DNA of 64,000 nucleotides, from positions 10,692,022 through 10,756,021 of the forward strand of contig NC_064045.1 of NCBI RefSeq assembly GCF_932526225.1. The letters run 5' to 3'. The position numbers and the translations under genes were made by a program. Of this stretch, positions 34,418 through 45,966 are shown piece after piece (within the stretch, counting starts at the first letter, position 1; the number at the start of each line of letters is the position of its first letter). This DNA comes from Nematostella vectensis (lineage: Eukaryota; Cnidaria; Anthozoa; Actiniaria; Edwardsiidae). A model generated the notes under the pieces. That model had not been told where the DNA came from and did no database searches. It worked only from the letters and a program-made list of their open reading frames with translations.

Positions 34418-37400
34418 CTAATAAGAATGAGGTTGTGGACCCCCCATTGGCATTCTCTGCATAGGCGGTCCATTAGGGAATAATGGCATGGGGCGTGGCC
34501 CCCGAGCAGGGGGTGCCTGAGATGAAGGAGGGTTGCCTAACAAGGGCACAGGTCCAGTGGGCATAGTCCCAGGAGCTCCCGGTCGAGGTGGCATGCTATA
34601 AGGTACTCCCTGAGATAATGTTGGCGGCTGCTGCATGAACTGTGGCTGTTGCGCCATGAGGGGCGGGGCAGCCATGGGGTAGCCCTGGGGGTTTGTGGAT
34701 GGCATGGTCATAACAGGTGGCATAGACGGCATGGTCATTGGTGGTACCATGCTGGAAGGTGCCATTCCTGGTATGCCTGGGTTCATCTGCATTGTTGGAA
34801 GGTTTGAGGTGGGTAGGTTTGGTGTCTGAGGGGCATATTTTGGAAGGGAGGCTCTCTTTTCCTCCTGTGACAAAAAACAAAATACCACTATTAACACTAC
34901 AAATTAAATTCCTGGATAACAAAAAACTTAGACCATTATTTTCGAGTTGTAAAACAGAATTGTAACAACCAGGTTTTACTGTTAATTGAACAAAACAGAG
35001 CCTGGATTATATGCTCCAGGATGAGAAAAATAACAAAAAACTTAGACCATTATTTTAGAGTTGTAAAAGAGAATTGTAAAACCCAGGTTTCACTGCACAG
35101 TAGTATAAGAACACATATGAGGGTAGGCTTTTCCCTGGATGTGCCACTGCTGATATTTCTGATACTAGAGCTTTTAACTCCACCTGTAATATTAACATAG
35201 ACTGTTGCTAAGCTAAATAAATCACTACAAGGTTAAAATGTATATTTTGGCCTCTGTGCAAACACTTGTGTTGCTGAAATTTTGAGCATTAGCCCTTTGT
35301 CAGGAAAAAAGGACAGTTGCTAGGATTACCTTATTACACTTAATTCTCCTATCACTTCAATTTCGTGACATAGCGATTTTAAAAGCTTCGCGAAAATAAA
35401 GTGATGCGAAAATTAGGATGCAAGAAAAATAAGGGAGTAAAGAAGCCTTTGGGGGAATATTGGCCATTTAATAAGCTTTATGGAAACACTTCTTCTATCT
35501 AGTCATCTTATGTACATCTAGTACGGTGAGGGGTTGAGTTGGACTTGTATTTATAGATTTTATGAAACTAAGTTTAGCCCATGCATCTTTGTTACAAATT
35601 GTTTCAGTTTTGATGATTACAGCACATTTTAATTCAACTTGTTTTGCTTGATTTTATTATCCCAAAATCGCGAAAATAAAGTGATCTGGTTTTTACGAAA
35701 ATAGGAAAATCGCAAAAATAAAGTGTCACAAAATATCGCCATCTCAAAATCGCTTAATTTTGACGTCGCAAAAATTAAGGGTAATAAAGTATCATGAAAC
35801 TGGGTGGTATAGTTGCTACATACCAGTGAAATATCTTCATCCGGATGGACTAGTTTACTTGTTGCACCTGGGGCGACAATCATTGCCGGTTTGGCCTGGG
35901 CCACCTGGCTTGTTGCAGGCATAGGGGCTGAGAAATAGAAATATGTCAGGGAAAAGTCATCTTCATATGTGAAATTAGAAACCCAAACTAAACCATAAGG
36001 GTAAGTCACAAAACAGTATTTATTGTTTTAAAGTTTAATTCCTTTTTTTTTTTCTGCATTGTCGTAAAACATTTTGTCATAGCATATTCAAAACACCAAC
36101 CTCCTGCTATGATTGGTCCTTTCTGGAAGGTGGAGCCACCAGCTTCTACTGTTATGGGTTTAAAGTCGGCCCCTACTGGACCAGAAGATGTACTCGATGC
36201 AACAGTTCCATTGACATTCTAGAAACAAATGTACTTGTGAATATGTAGAAACTTTAACATACCTTTGGTTTGTTAAAATATATATTACCAACTAGAAACC
36301 TTAACTTATAGGTGATAATAATTTAATATTTGTCAAACTGTGCAAATGTGCTCAATACATGTCTTGTCAGGCATTTTCACTGCACACACTAATGGCTGTT
36401 TAGCCAGTCATCCTACAAAACACTCAAAAAAGTCCCACAGAAATTACATACAAGTTTTTTTGGGGGTTATAAACAAAACTAATGAAGAGTATGCTTATAT
36501 AGTAAAGGAACTTTGTGTTGATAAACTATTTCTTCAAGCATATTGTAGAATACAATCCCAATGCCTTACAAATAATGGTGTGCTTAGCCAGATCTTAAGT
36601 ACTTACATTTAGTGTGGTAAAGCGTTGGAGAGGTATCAAAACAACAGCACTTACCTGAGCAGCTGGGAAGAGTGGTTTGCTAGCTTGTACCTGGGGCCCT
36701 GGGCCCAGGGGGTTCTGAGCCCCGCCCAGCCCAGGGACCCCAACAGTACTTACAGTGCCAGTAGCTCCCATCAGTGTGCTGGCAAAGTTATTAAGGATGT
36801 GGTATTAGTAACAAGGCATAAGGTGTCAGTAAATAATACTTACCTTGCACATTCTTTTGCATTACCCGTTTTCAGTCACCATATGCCTTTCATTTTAAGA
36901 GTCACAACAGTGTTTTGGTGGACGTCAATCGTGACTTTTGAATTTCTGCATCTGTCACAGCTTTAGATTGATCACAACCAAATCAAATTCAAAGTGGATC
37001 AAACTTTTAACTGCTGTCACTGAGAAAAAAAACGATTAACACAAAGCCAGCTATTGAATTAAGCTGGAATTGTTTCTTAGCTTTGCGTTGTTGTTGATTT
37101 AGTGTGTATGTGCGTATGCATCTCGTCTGCTTTCTTGACGCCTGGTGCCTTTCTGCACTCTCTCATTGGTTAGCGGTCTAACGGCCGTCCTAACTGCGAA
37201 ATGGCTTTTGTCACAAAAAACAGTTGCGACTCAAAATGAAAATCCAAGGTGCATATGTGGCTGAAAACGAGTGTAAACACCAAATCATACTTGGATGTGA
37301 AACAGCTATAGTTTTTTTTGCTATTGCTTCAAGACACTAATTTGCCAAGTGCTTCTCAAGCACTGTAAAAATTTCAGGTCCAAAAATATTTCAAAATACA

Positions 37401-40371
37401 GATACCAAAGGAACTAAACAAAACAAGCCATGATGACATTTGTTTGCGGCTTGATAGTATTCATTTTTAAAGGTGAAAAAAAAACTATTGATAGAACCAT
37501 AGCTGTGTCACTGTCAAATGTAAATGTAATAACATATAAATGCAAATAGCTATAGACAATATGTATCATATCCTATCATTTAAAATGTCTACATTTCAAA
37601 ATACAAGCGACATGTCAGAAGATTTAAACATTGAGGAACTTATTTAGAATTCATGGCAATCAAGTTAAAAAAATCCAATTTTTACACAAACTCTTTGATT
37701 TGAAAGCATAAGTCAATTAGCTGTATCCAAAATTTGAACTTCTGTGACATCTGTATCACTGATATCTCATAATGCATTTTAATTGACTTGCCTTAAAGAA
37801 ACTTACTTGATTGTTGATCAAGGCCACATCATTCCATGCTCAATATCTTTATCGACTGCATAACCCCGAATATTAACCCTACCTTCTAATATTACCACTT
37901 GTTTCTTACAACAAAATGAAAATAGAAACTGATCAAAAAGTAAATGAAACATGGTTTTCACTGGCCTACTTTGAATATCCAGTTTCCTTGGAGAAGGGGA
38001 AGAGCAGTCACTGAAAGAAAGAGGACTACTAGCATTTTACAGACAGGTTACACGGCAAGACAACTTACCTTGGGGGCATTCTATGCATGGCCATCATTGG
38101 ACCCTGGTGCATTCCTTGCATTGGTGGCATACCTGGCAGTGAAATACACATTCTTTTTCATGATCTGAGTTCAACTAAGCAAGGTTCTTAAGGTTTCTGT
38201 TTGTCAAGCTTAAAAATTATCTGGCTGTGAGTCAAAATGGCCTGTAAGTCACTCTATTCTTGGGTAAAAACTTCGAACTTAAACCCTGACAATGGTGACT
38301 ATCAGAAAGCTGAGGAATAACTCCACTCTAATATCCATAATCAATGGCAATTCATTCATTTTCTTCAATGCTTTTTCAAAGCCCAATTGCATGACTTCTT
38401 ATAAAGTGGCCAAATCAGATTCCTTCAAATTCCTGGTTACCACATACGATAGCATTACAGCGGTTGCGAAGAAATGCCTTTGTGAGAATTCATACTAGTG
38501 TAATACTAGTGTAAGTCCCGATTCATACATAGCGCTCCTGCCATGACGAATGTAAGTGTTTGGATTGGGCACATGGACAGTTCGACATCTGAATCAATTA
38601 AGTTTGTCACGGTGTTAAGCACGGGTGCACCTGTTGTGCTGCACGGCAAAACACAACACCGATTCAAAGATCGCGCTTCTGATGTGCTGAATCAAATACC
38701 ATGTTTGTTTTATTTTGTGCAACAGAATCTCTGCTTCAAACCAACTTTTACTACATGCAAATCTATTGAGCACGACTTATTTAGTGTGACGTCGATACAA
38801 ATAGACAATTAGATTAGGCACGGCAGAAGCCACATTGAGATATCAGACTCAACAAAGATAAGAAACATATCATTTGATAACGTGCAGTGAAGTGTATGTG
38901 AGTAGAGGGAAAATCCAATTTCGAAGACATTTGTACATGCTTGAAATTGCACGCTGTTCTCACATACATATGTAATATAACACAACATTAACGGAGGAAA
39001 TGTGTGGTACTTAGCTAACTCTTTATTTTGCATTGTTGTTAGTATCGAGGATTCATTAGGATATCGTAATATAGACTTTCTTGTAGATCGTATAGATTGA
39101 TTCAAATGCAGTGTAATTTTGATATTGGTGTATTATATAGATAAAAATCAATGACTTTCATGAAATTAGATATGTCACATATCCTGTACTTGCAAGTGAG
39201 TAAAAAAATGGTTGATCACGCCCCCCACCCAAAAAAAAACCACCATTCCACCCCCCCCCCCCCTAAAAAAACAGCGATTTGATTTTCGTCTGCAGCTTTC
39301 AACCCAAAATTTCCGCGAAATTTCAAGATTTTTTCTGCATCCGGTAAGAGGTCATGTACAGTTTAACTTGTATTGCAATATAAAACAAAAACAATAACTA
39401 AGGGGCGGTCAAAAGAAGCTATTTAAAACTACACTTTGCTCACCTGGCATGGGCTGACCCGACATCATCGGCATACCCATTGGTGGTGGAAAACCTGGCG
39501 GGAAACCTGGCGGCACCATCTGCGGCATCATCATCATATGTGGGGCTGCTACCGTTACGGCAACTGGCGCATCTTCTTTGGCTATCTTAGCAGATGGTTC
39601 ATCTATAAAATGTTAGGAGTGAATTAAACAATGTGCAGAATTTGATTTGATGATTTTCAGGGTTTGAGACCTTGTCAGAAGCTGTAGATCTACTTACCAG
39701 AGTCCTCCTTTCCTTGGCGCTGCTGTCTCTCTTTCAAATCTTTCTCTGGAATCCCCTCCATTCCATAGATTTCAATCTCAGGATCTCCTCTGTTTGGTAG
39801 AGAGTTGGGAATAGCTGACACTGTCTCCTTGTGGACTTGCGTGCAGTGAATCGCTAAGCCAGGGCCTGTGTAAAGTTTCTTGTGGCAAATCATGCACTTG
39901 AAATGCTTAGCTTTCTGGTGCTGAATGAGAATCTTCTCATCATCAAAGTCCCTATTACAATACCTGTGTCATGATTAAGGTTAAAGTCATGCAAGAAGCC
40001 ATGGTATATAATTTTTCAACGCTTCACTCGCTCAAACAATGTCGATCAAAAAATCGCTTGTGCTTCCGATTTTGACCTTCTTCAATAACTTCCGATATTA
40101 ACCTTCTTTGATGACAGAAAATATTTAAAACCAAATGAAAATTGCAAGTGACAATCACAACTATTAGGGCATAAATGAGACAGAAATTAAAACTCTAAGA
40201 GAAAAAAAAGTCTCTCATCCCATCAATCAGAGTCATCGATGAAAAAAGTTTGATGAGTTTTGCGGAGTTTTGACGCAAATTCAAATAAATCCTTACAGTC
40301 CTGAACCTTTTAAATGTTTTAAAAGGATACCAGCACCATGGCTTCATCGGCTTCTTCTTTTTACGGCCCAT
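34418..40371 (-). CDS. ZNF207: BUB3-interacting zinc-finger protein ZNF207/BuGZ (440 residues)
   Basis: Spindle-assembly factor that binds and stabilises BUB3 through a GLEBS motif and promotes kinetochore-microtubule attachment. Eight coding exons on the minus strand: 40371-40331, 39963-39698, 39602-39444, 38132-38069, 36778-36655, 36218-36101, 35927-35824, 34864-34418, giving 441 codons with stop. The N-terminus [20 protein letters not shown] is nearly invariant in the family. Two C2H2 fingers follow (C13, C16, H29, H34; C37, C40, H53, H58), then [14 protein letters not shown]. The GLEBS-type segment, residues about 282-302, contains [20 protein letters not shown] with its Glu-Glu pair at 293-294, split by the last intron. 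The rest is low-complexity Pro/Met/Gly. Intron 1 is U12-type and the last intron holds a family 2 element. It is divergent from USP1. Confidence 0.95.
35329..35788 (-). mobile_element. Inverted-repeat element, family 2, copy b (460 bp)
   Basis: The ends are ccttattacacttaattctc at the left and aattaagggtaataaa at the right. The interior (aagtttagcccatg, gttacaaattgtttcag, atttatagatttta) is the reverse complement of the interior of copy a at 6130-6509. It lies in the last BuGZ intron. Confidence 0.85.
36779..39443 (-). other. BuGZ introns 3-4, no further exon recognised
   Basis: Apart from coding exon 38132-38069, this stretch of about 2.6 kb is AT-rich and shows no conserved reading frame or repeat array. 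A poly-C run near 39250 is the only notable low-complexity feature. Optional exons cannot be excluded by eye. Confidence 0.5.
39964..40330 (-). other. U12-type intron (GT-AG) in BuGZ intron 1
   Basis: Read on the minus strand, the donor after TGGTGCTG is GTATCCTTTT, the U12 consensus. Near the 3' end the sequence AACCTTAATCATGACACAG places a CCTTAAT branch motif about 11 bases before the acceptor. The intron interrupts the Trp14 codon, inside the first zinc finger. Confidence 0.88.
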
Positions 40372-40811
40372 TTTCGATTGAAAACTCTCTCAAACACAAA
40401 AAGAACCTTCCTTCTTCGCTGACAATACAACAAGCATGGACAAAATGGCCGACGCGTTCCAAAAGGTCCCGTATGTACCGGGAGGGACTTGTAACTAGTA
40501 AACACCCGGATGGATAATTTTCTGTATGTTTCTTTGTCAATTTTATCAGTACCACGATAATTCAATTAAGAGACTTAAATATATACAATTTTGATCATTC
40601 TATAAATTTTTTTAAGGAAAAATAAATTTTGGAGAATGTTTTAGAGAAGGAGCCAACGCAGATGCCCTGCAGAGACTGGACTCCAGCTCAACCCACGTGA
40701 CAATTTCGCGGGCAAAAGGCGAGAAATCGAACATGGAACATCGATCAACTTAAATACAGACAATCTTTCAATAAGATATTTACAATTCTACAACGGTCGA
40801 TCTCCAGAAAA
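40372..40811. promoter_or_regulatory. Divergent promoter region, BuGZ and USP1
   Basis: These 440 bases separate the start codons of BuGZ (minus) and USP1 (plus). TTTCGCGGGC at 40704-40713 is an E2F-like site, preceded by a ccacgtga E-box-like word. Both genes act in cell division and genome maintenance, so shared cell-cycle control is plausible but inferred. Confidence 0.5.
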
Positions 40812-43800
40812 ATGGCTTCAGTTGTGTCGTGTACCCCTCCTGTTAGTCCACACAGCCCTGCTAAGAAGAAAGCAAAGTTTTCTCTGCGTTTGAAAGGGAA
40901 GAACAAACCGAAATCAAGCGATGACAGCCCTAAGAAGTTGCACCCAATATTTTCTCCCGTGTCTGAATCACCGGACAAATCTACGCTTCCGCAGCCCCCT
41001 GCATTTGTTGGGCTTAAAAACAGAAGCAATTTATGCTATGCTAATGCTGTGATACAAGTGTTACGAAACTGCCCAGGTTTTGTGGATTTTGTCGGCGATC
41101 TTGATAAGCAAATGACCACAGAGGCAAGTAGTCGCTCATGAGTGGGGGGGGGGGGTAGGGGTGATGGAACATGTGGTTTAAGGTTTAATACCCTTTGGTG
41201 CAAATTTCATATGAATGTATAATATAAAAAAACATAGAAATCCCAGTCAACATTTAGATACACATACTCCCCTACCTCAAAAAAATTACAAATTAACACC
41301 TGGGATTGGGATGGAAAATTTCTCTCATTCAAATATTTTTTTCCTATAAGAACATCCAGCCTTGCCTGAGCTCTCACTCACTTTATTAAGTTTTATGTTA
41401 CACCAAAATTCCAAGAAAATGATTTTCCAAATTGATGGCCATAGGGTGGTGGTGTGTAAATGTTGAGAATCAAGATGGCTGCCAGAATGCATGTGCGTGA
41501 TAGCTAGTTATTATAGGCCTCTTTAAACCTAGCTTTTATGGTTTAGGGTGATGAGTGCCATTCAAAAGAGGAAAGCAAAACTGCAGTTATGGTGGAGCAG
41601 CTTAGCAAGGTACACACAAAGATACGCTGGAACCTGGTTAATAAGGACATCCTTATGACCAACAATTCCTTAGAACCTGGTTAATAAGGACAACATTATG
41701 ACCTACAATATTTAAGAACCTGGTTAAAAAGGACGTCATTATGACCAACAGTACCCTAGAACCTGGTTAATAAGGACACAATTATGACCAACAATACCTT
41801 AGAACCTGGTTAAAAAGGACGTCATTATGACCAACAGTACCCTAGAACCTGGTTAATAAGGACACAATTATGACCAACAATACCTTAGAACCTGGTTAAT
41901 GAGGACATCATTATGACCAACAATACTCTAGAACCTGGTTAATAAGGACATCCTTATGACCAACAATACTCTAGAACCTGGTTAATAAGGACATCCTTAT
42001 GACCAACAATACCCTAGAACCTGGTTAAAAAGGACACCATTATGACCAGCAATACACTAGAGCCTGGTTAATAAGGACATTATGACCAACAATATTTTAG
42101 AACCTGGTTAATAAGGAAGTCATTATGACCTATAATACCTTAGAACCAGGTTAATAAGGACATTATTATGACCAACAATACCCTAGAACTTTGTTAATAA
42201 GGGCGTCATTATGTCCAACAATACCTTAAAACCTGGTTAATAAGGATGTCATTATGACCAACAATACCCTAGAACCTGGTTAATAAGACCAAGGCAGGGA
42301 CCTGCAAAGCTGCTCTTAATTTCTGTGTCCTTGATGCACATTGTCTTTATTTGTGCTATGTTAATGCACCTCTCCACCAATCAGAAAGTGCACAATATGT
42401 CAATTATTTTACAGTGCTTTTCTCTCCTGTAGCTTTTGCACCAATTAAAAGAGATAAAAGATGACTTCATTGAGAACAAGGAAAACTGTCTGCATCTTTT
42501 TCAACGTGCAGGACGCTTGGTGCTTGCCGCAGACCCAGCTGACTTTATGGAATCATTCAGGTAGTTAAAGTCAACAAAAAACAGTGCATCATTACCAATG
42601 TTGAGCCCCTTAAAATTGTCTTGTAGCCCATAAAAAAGAAAATTATGCCCTTTACGCCAAGATTTCTCCCCCTCCCTTCTTATTTACTTGCCATCCCAAA
42701 AAGAAAACACAATGATGATGGTAATGGCAATGAGAAAGTGATAAAATAAGCTATTTTCTGTTTTATTTACTTGTTTTTATAATTCCAAATAAGGGAATAC
42801 CTTGTTTTTGCCAAAACAATGTATGAGATAATTGGGTCTACTGCAGGACCCTAACCCTAAGTCCCATCCTTTCATTCATAACTTTTGGAGAGATTTGCCA
42901 AGGCCTGTAACTTCTGTGTAAACTGTTGGCCATCAATTGTCTCAGTGCCAAGTGTTGTAAGTGGTTACACTGTAGACCTCAACTAATCATTTTTATTATT
43001 TCAGGCAAATTTACTCCATTTTTGAAAACCACCTCCAGCATGACTCTCAGGAGTTTCTTCGAACCTTGATAATTGCTCTGCATGAGGCATCAAAACTCAT
43101 AAACAACAACAATAATGAAGTCCAAAATCAAAATGCAAGCTTGCAACAAAAGCCAAAATCTAAAGCAAGAAAACAACTGATTCTCAACAAAGATGGTAAA
43201 TTCAGCACCAAAGAAGTCGAGGAAGTAAACATTGTTGAAGAAATGTTTCAGGGTAGACTTGTTCATGAAACAAAGTGTCTAACATGTGAAAACGCCAAGC
43301 AGAGGTTTGAAGATTTTCAAGATGTCAGTGTCCCTGTTCATGAAGACCAACAAGCCATTGATGCTAAGAGAAAACTTATGTTATCCCCAACACCCAAGAA
43401 AGACGAAACTGTTAAGAAACATACTTTAGAATGGGCTATATCACAGTTTGCTACTGTGGAGGTTTTAAAGGATAATAACAAGTACTTCTGTGAGAACTGC
43501 TGCACCTACACTGAGGCAAGACTTAGTACATTCTTTGATCTGCTACCACAGGTGCTGACTCTACATCTGAAGCGATTCACGTCGGTCTACTCGGGGTAAG
43601 AAACTATGTCTCATTTTACAGCTGACACGCTTTGTTACAGTAGAATCTGCATTTTACAATATGCCTCGAGAGAAAGAAAATGTATCGTAAAATCGAGATA
43701 TCACAAAGATGTCGTGGATTTTATGATATATATGAAAATCTATTGAAAATATTGTTGTAGTGAGGTTTGGTTAATTATCAACTTTAACAAAATAGTGATA

Positions 43801-45685
43801 TTGTAAATGTACTCTGTGTAAGACTGTACAGTTTACTCTTTTCGAAACTGTAATCTGTATTTAACACAATCTGTCAAGTAAAAAAAACGATTGACTGTCC
43901 AGTACATGTGTGGTATCTTGAGTTTTTCTTTCTTTGTTAATAGAAAGAAATTTTACATTTTAAATTCATTTAAAATTGGAAGACAAATTATGTGTTGAAA
44001 TTTCAATATAACTATCCAAAAACAAATTTTTATAATTTATTTACCAAAATTCAATTAAAAATATTGGATTAGCTTTCAAAAATCAGCCAATGGAGATGGA
44101 TGCTCTCCTACACTTTGTATTTTGCTAGGATTGACAAAATGATATCTGACCAGATGGTCAAATAAGGGTGTCCTTAAAGAAAAGTCTCACTTTTAAAATA
44201 TTATATGTTTGTTTGGGTCCCATATGATACTGACAGGGATTTCAATTAATTAATTTTCTCATTTTCTTTCGAAGGCTATCTCCTGGCTTTGTGTCAAAAA
44301 TCACCAGCAATCTTGAGACGCCATTGATGCTCTCCGTTTATGATTGGTCCTCCGAGGCTTGCCGGAAGAAATGCACCAATTATGAGCTGTTTGGTATTGT
44401 GATGCATTCTGGGATGACTTCATGTAGTGGTCACTACCAAGCGTATGTCAAAGTGAGGTCAAATTTGACAAAATTAGTCGCTAACAACAGAGGGGTAGAA
44501 TGTCATAACCAGGAAACTGTCCAGAGAAAAGGCTTAACGAATGAGGAAAGCCTAGATTGCTCTAAGAAGCTACAAGATAACACTGCGGTGAATGATGAGA
44601 GCGAATGCTTTTCGAAACATCAAGTTCAGTCCAGTGGATACGATTGTCGCAATGAGCAATGCAGTGAGAATACAAAAGCAGCTGAAAGCTACCAGGTTAA
44701 ACAAGAGCTTTTAAACCAAGAAAAGGACAAAGAAATTAGTAGGGATGGTTTAACACAATCAAATGAATGTGAGGGTAAAGATAGCCAGTGTGATAAGAAG
44801 AAAATAAAAGGGGTAAGGAAATCTCTAAGGCGATTATCCAAAAGCAGAAAGATATCTGAGTCGACACCAGCAAGTCTAGAAGCAGACGACAATGAAGTTG
44901 TTAGCAGTAATGCTTGTAAAAGAGCTAGGTTAGAGCAGGTCACCCAACCCACGGCCACTGAGAATACAAATAACGCAGAACAAACAACCTGTTCTTTTGG
45001 ATTGACAAGTATAACCAAATTCTTTCACAAGTCAAGAAAGAAGTCGATATCCACGACAAAAGATAACGAATCTTCCATCAACATCGTGAGTAATTCCGAA
45101 GAAAATGACGTTACTCAACGTTCTACAGATTCATCTATCGGCAGCGCGCCGCACCTTACCGGTACACAATGCAAAGGAGGTGCTAGTTCGACCTGTAACA
45201 ACAGTCCACTGTCACGCTCTATGTCACACAACCCCCAATGCACTAAGAAGCTACAGCGATCACCGGCAATTCGACAACTGACTTTTCAAGTCGGGGAAAA
45301 GGGGGTAACTTTGAGTCGAGAATCCCCTAAAAATAAATCTGCAATGGCAGAGGAACGCGACATTGTAAAGTCTAAAGACGAGGGTGTTGTCCCGAATCAG
45401 GATAGACGCAATGAGGTCCAAGAGGAGGGCCCTAAAGGGTCCTTATTGGAGAAGGGCCTTAAAGGCCCCTCGTCGGCGACTGGCCCAAATGGATCCACAT
45501 CGGGGAAGGGCCCTTATGGGTCCTCACTAGAGAAAGGCCGTGAAAGGTCGTTATCAGAGTGGGTACACTTTGATGACTCGGATGTGTACCTTGTTGACGA
45601 TGCCGATGTTGCATCGCTTCTATCGTCTGCGGAGTCCTCGTTTACGTCACCTTACCTTCTGTTTTATAGAAGATGTGACATCTAG
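40812..45685 (+). CDS. USP1: Ubiquitin carboxyl-terminal hydrolase 1 (834 residues)
   Basis: Cysteine deubiquitinase which, with its activator UAF1/WDR48, removes monoubiquitin from FANCD2 and PCNA. Exons 40812-41123, 41547-41609, 42433-42560, 43005-43595 and 44275-45685 total 835 codons with stop. The Cys box GLKNRSNLCYANAVIQVL places the nucleophile at C75. HDSQEF is the QQDAQEF-like box, and CLTC with CENC form the zinc ribbon. The His box MHSGMTSCSGHYQAYVKV places H418. The C-terminus WVHFDDSDVYLV and TSPYLLFYRR completes the USP fold. A low-complexity insert of about 170 residues separates the His box from this end, as in vertebrate USP1. Intron 1 is GC-AG, intron 2 holds a minisatellite, and the last coding bases are tandemly repeated downstream. 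Confidence 0.95.
41124..41546 (+). other. GC-AG intron in USP1
   Basis: The donor is ACAGAG|GCAAGT, the strong consensus around GC donors. The frame (phase 0 on both sides) supports it. The nearby GT at 41128 would put TGA directly after the junction with the next exon. Confidence 0.85.
41631..42285 (+). repeat. About 43-bp minisatellite, about 15 copies
   Basis: The unit is aacctggttaataaggacat followed by cattatgaccaacaataccctag, with small length changes. It begins about 20 bases after the donor of USP1 exon 41547-41609. Confidence 0.95.
45424..45550 (+). repeat. Coding tandem repeat in USP1
   Basis: About four imperfect in-frame units of 30-36 bases, such as gggccctaaagggtcctta followed by ttggagaag, encode GPKGSLLEKG-like residues. 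They lie just before the conserved C-terminal USP segment, in the low-complexity insert. Confidence 0.75.
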
Positions 45686-45966
45686 TTGTGCCTTTGTACA
45701 GAGTGAGTCGTAGTGGAGTCCTCGTTTACGTAACCTTACTTGCTGTTTTATAGAAGATGTGACATCTAGTTGTGCTTTTGTACAGAGTGAGTCGTAGTGG
45801 AGTCCTCGTTTACGTACCTTACTTGCTGTTTTATAGAAGATGTGACATCTAGTTGTGCCTTTGTACAGAGTGAGTCGTTAGCGGAGTCCTCGTTTACGTC
45901 ACCTAACTTGCTGTTTTATAGAAGAGGTGACATCTAGTCGTGACTCTGTACAGAGTGAGTCGTAGT
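45631..45966 (+). repeat. USP1: 84-bp tandem repeat, four copies, spanning the USP1 stop codon
   Basis: Copies start at 45631, 45715, 45799 and 45883 with ggagtcctcgtttacgt. The first copy encodes the last 18 residues of USP1 (ESSFTSPYLLFYRRCDI preceded by part of A/E codons) and its TAG stop. The other three lie in the 3' UTR and keep the tail-coding sequence almost unchanged, apart from one- to two-base gaps around tacgt(ca)cctta. Such conservation could reflect recent duplication. Confidence 0.93.
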
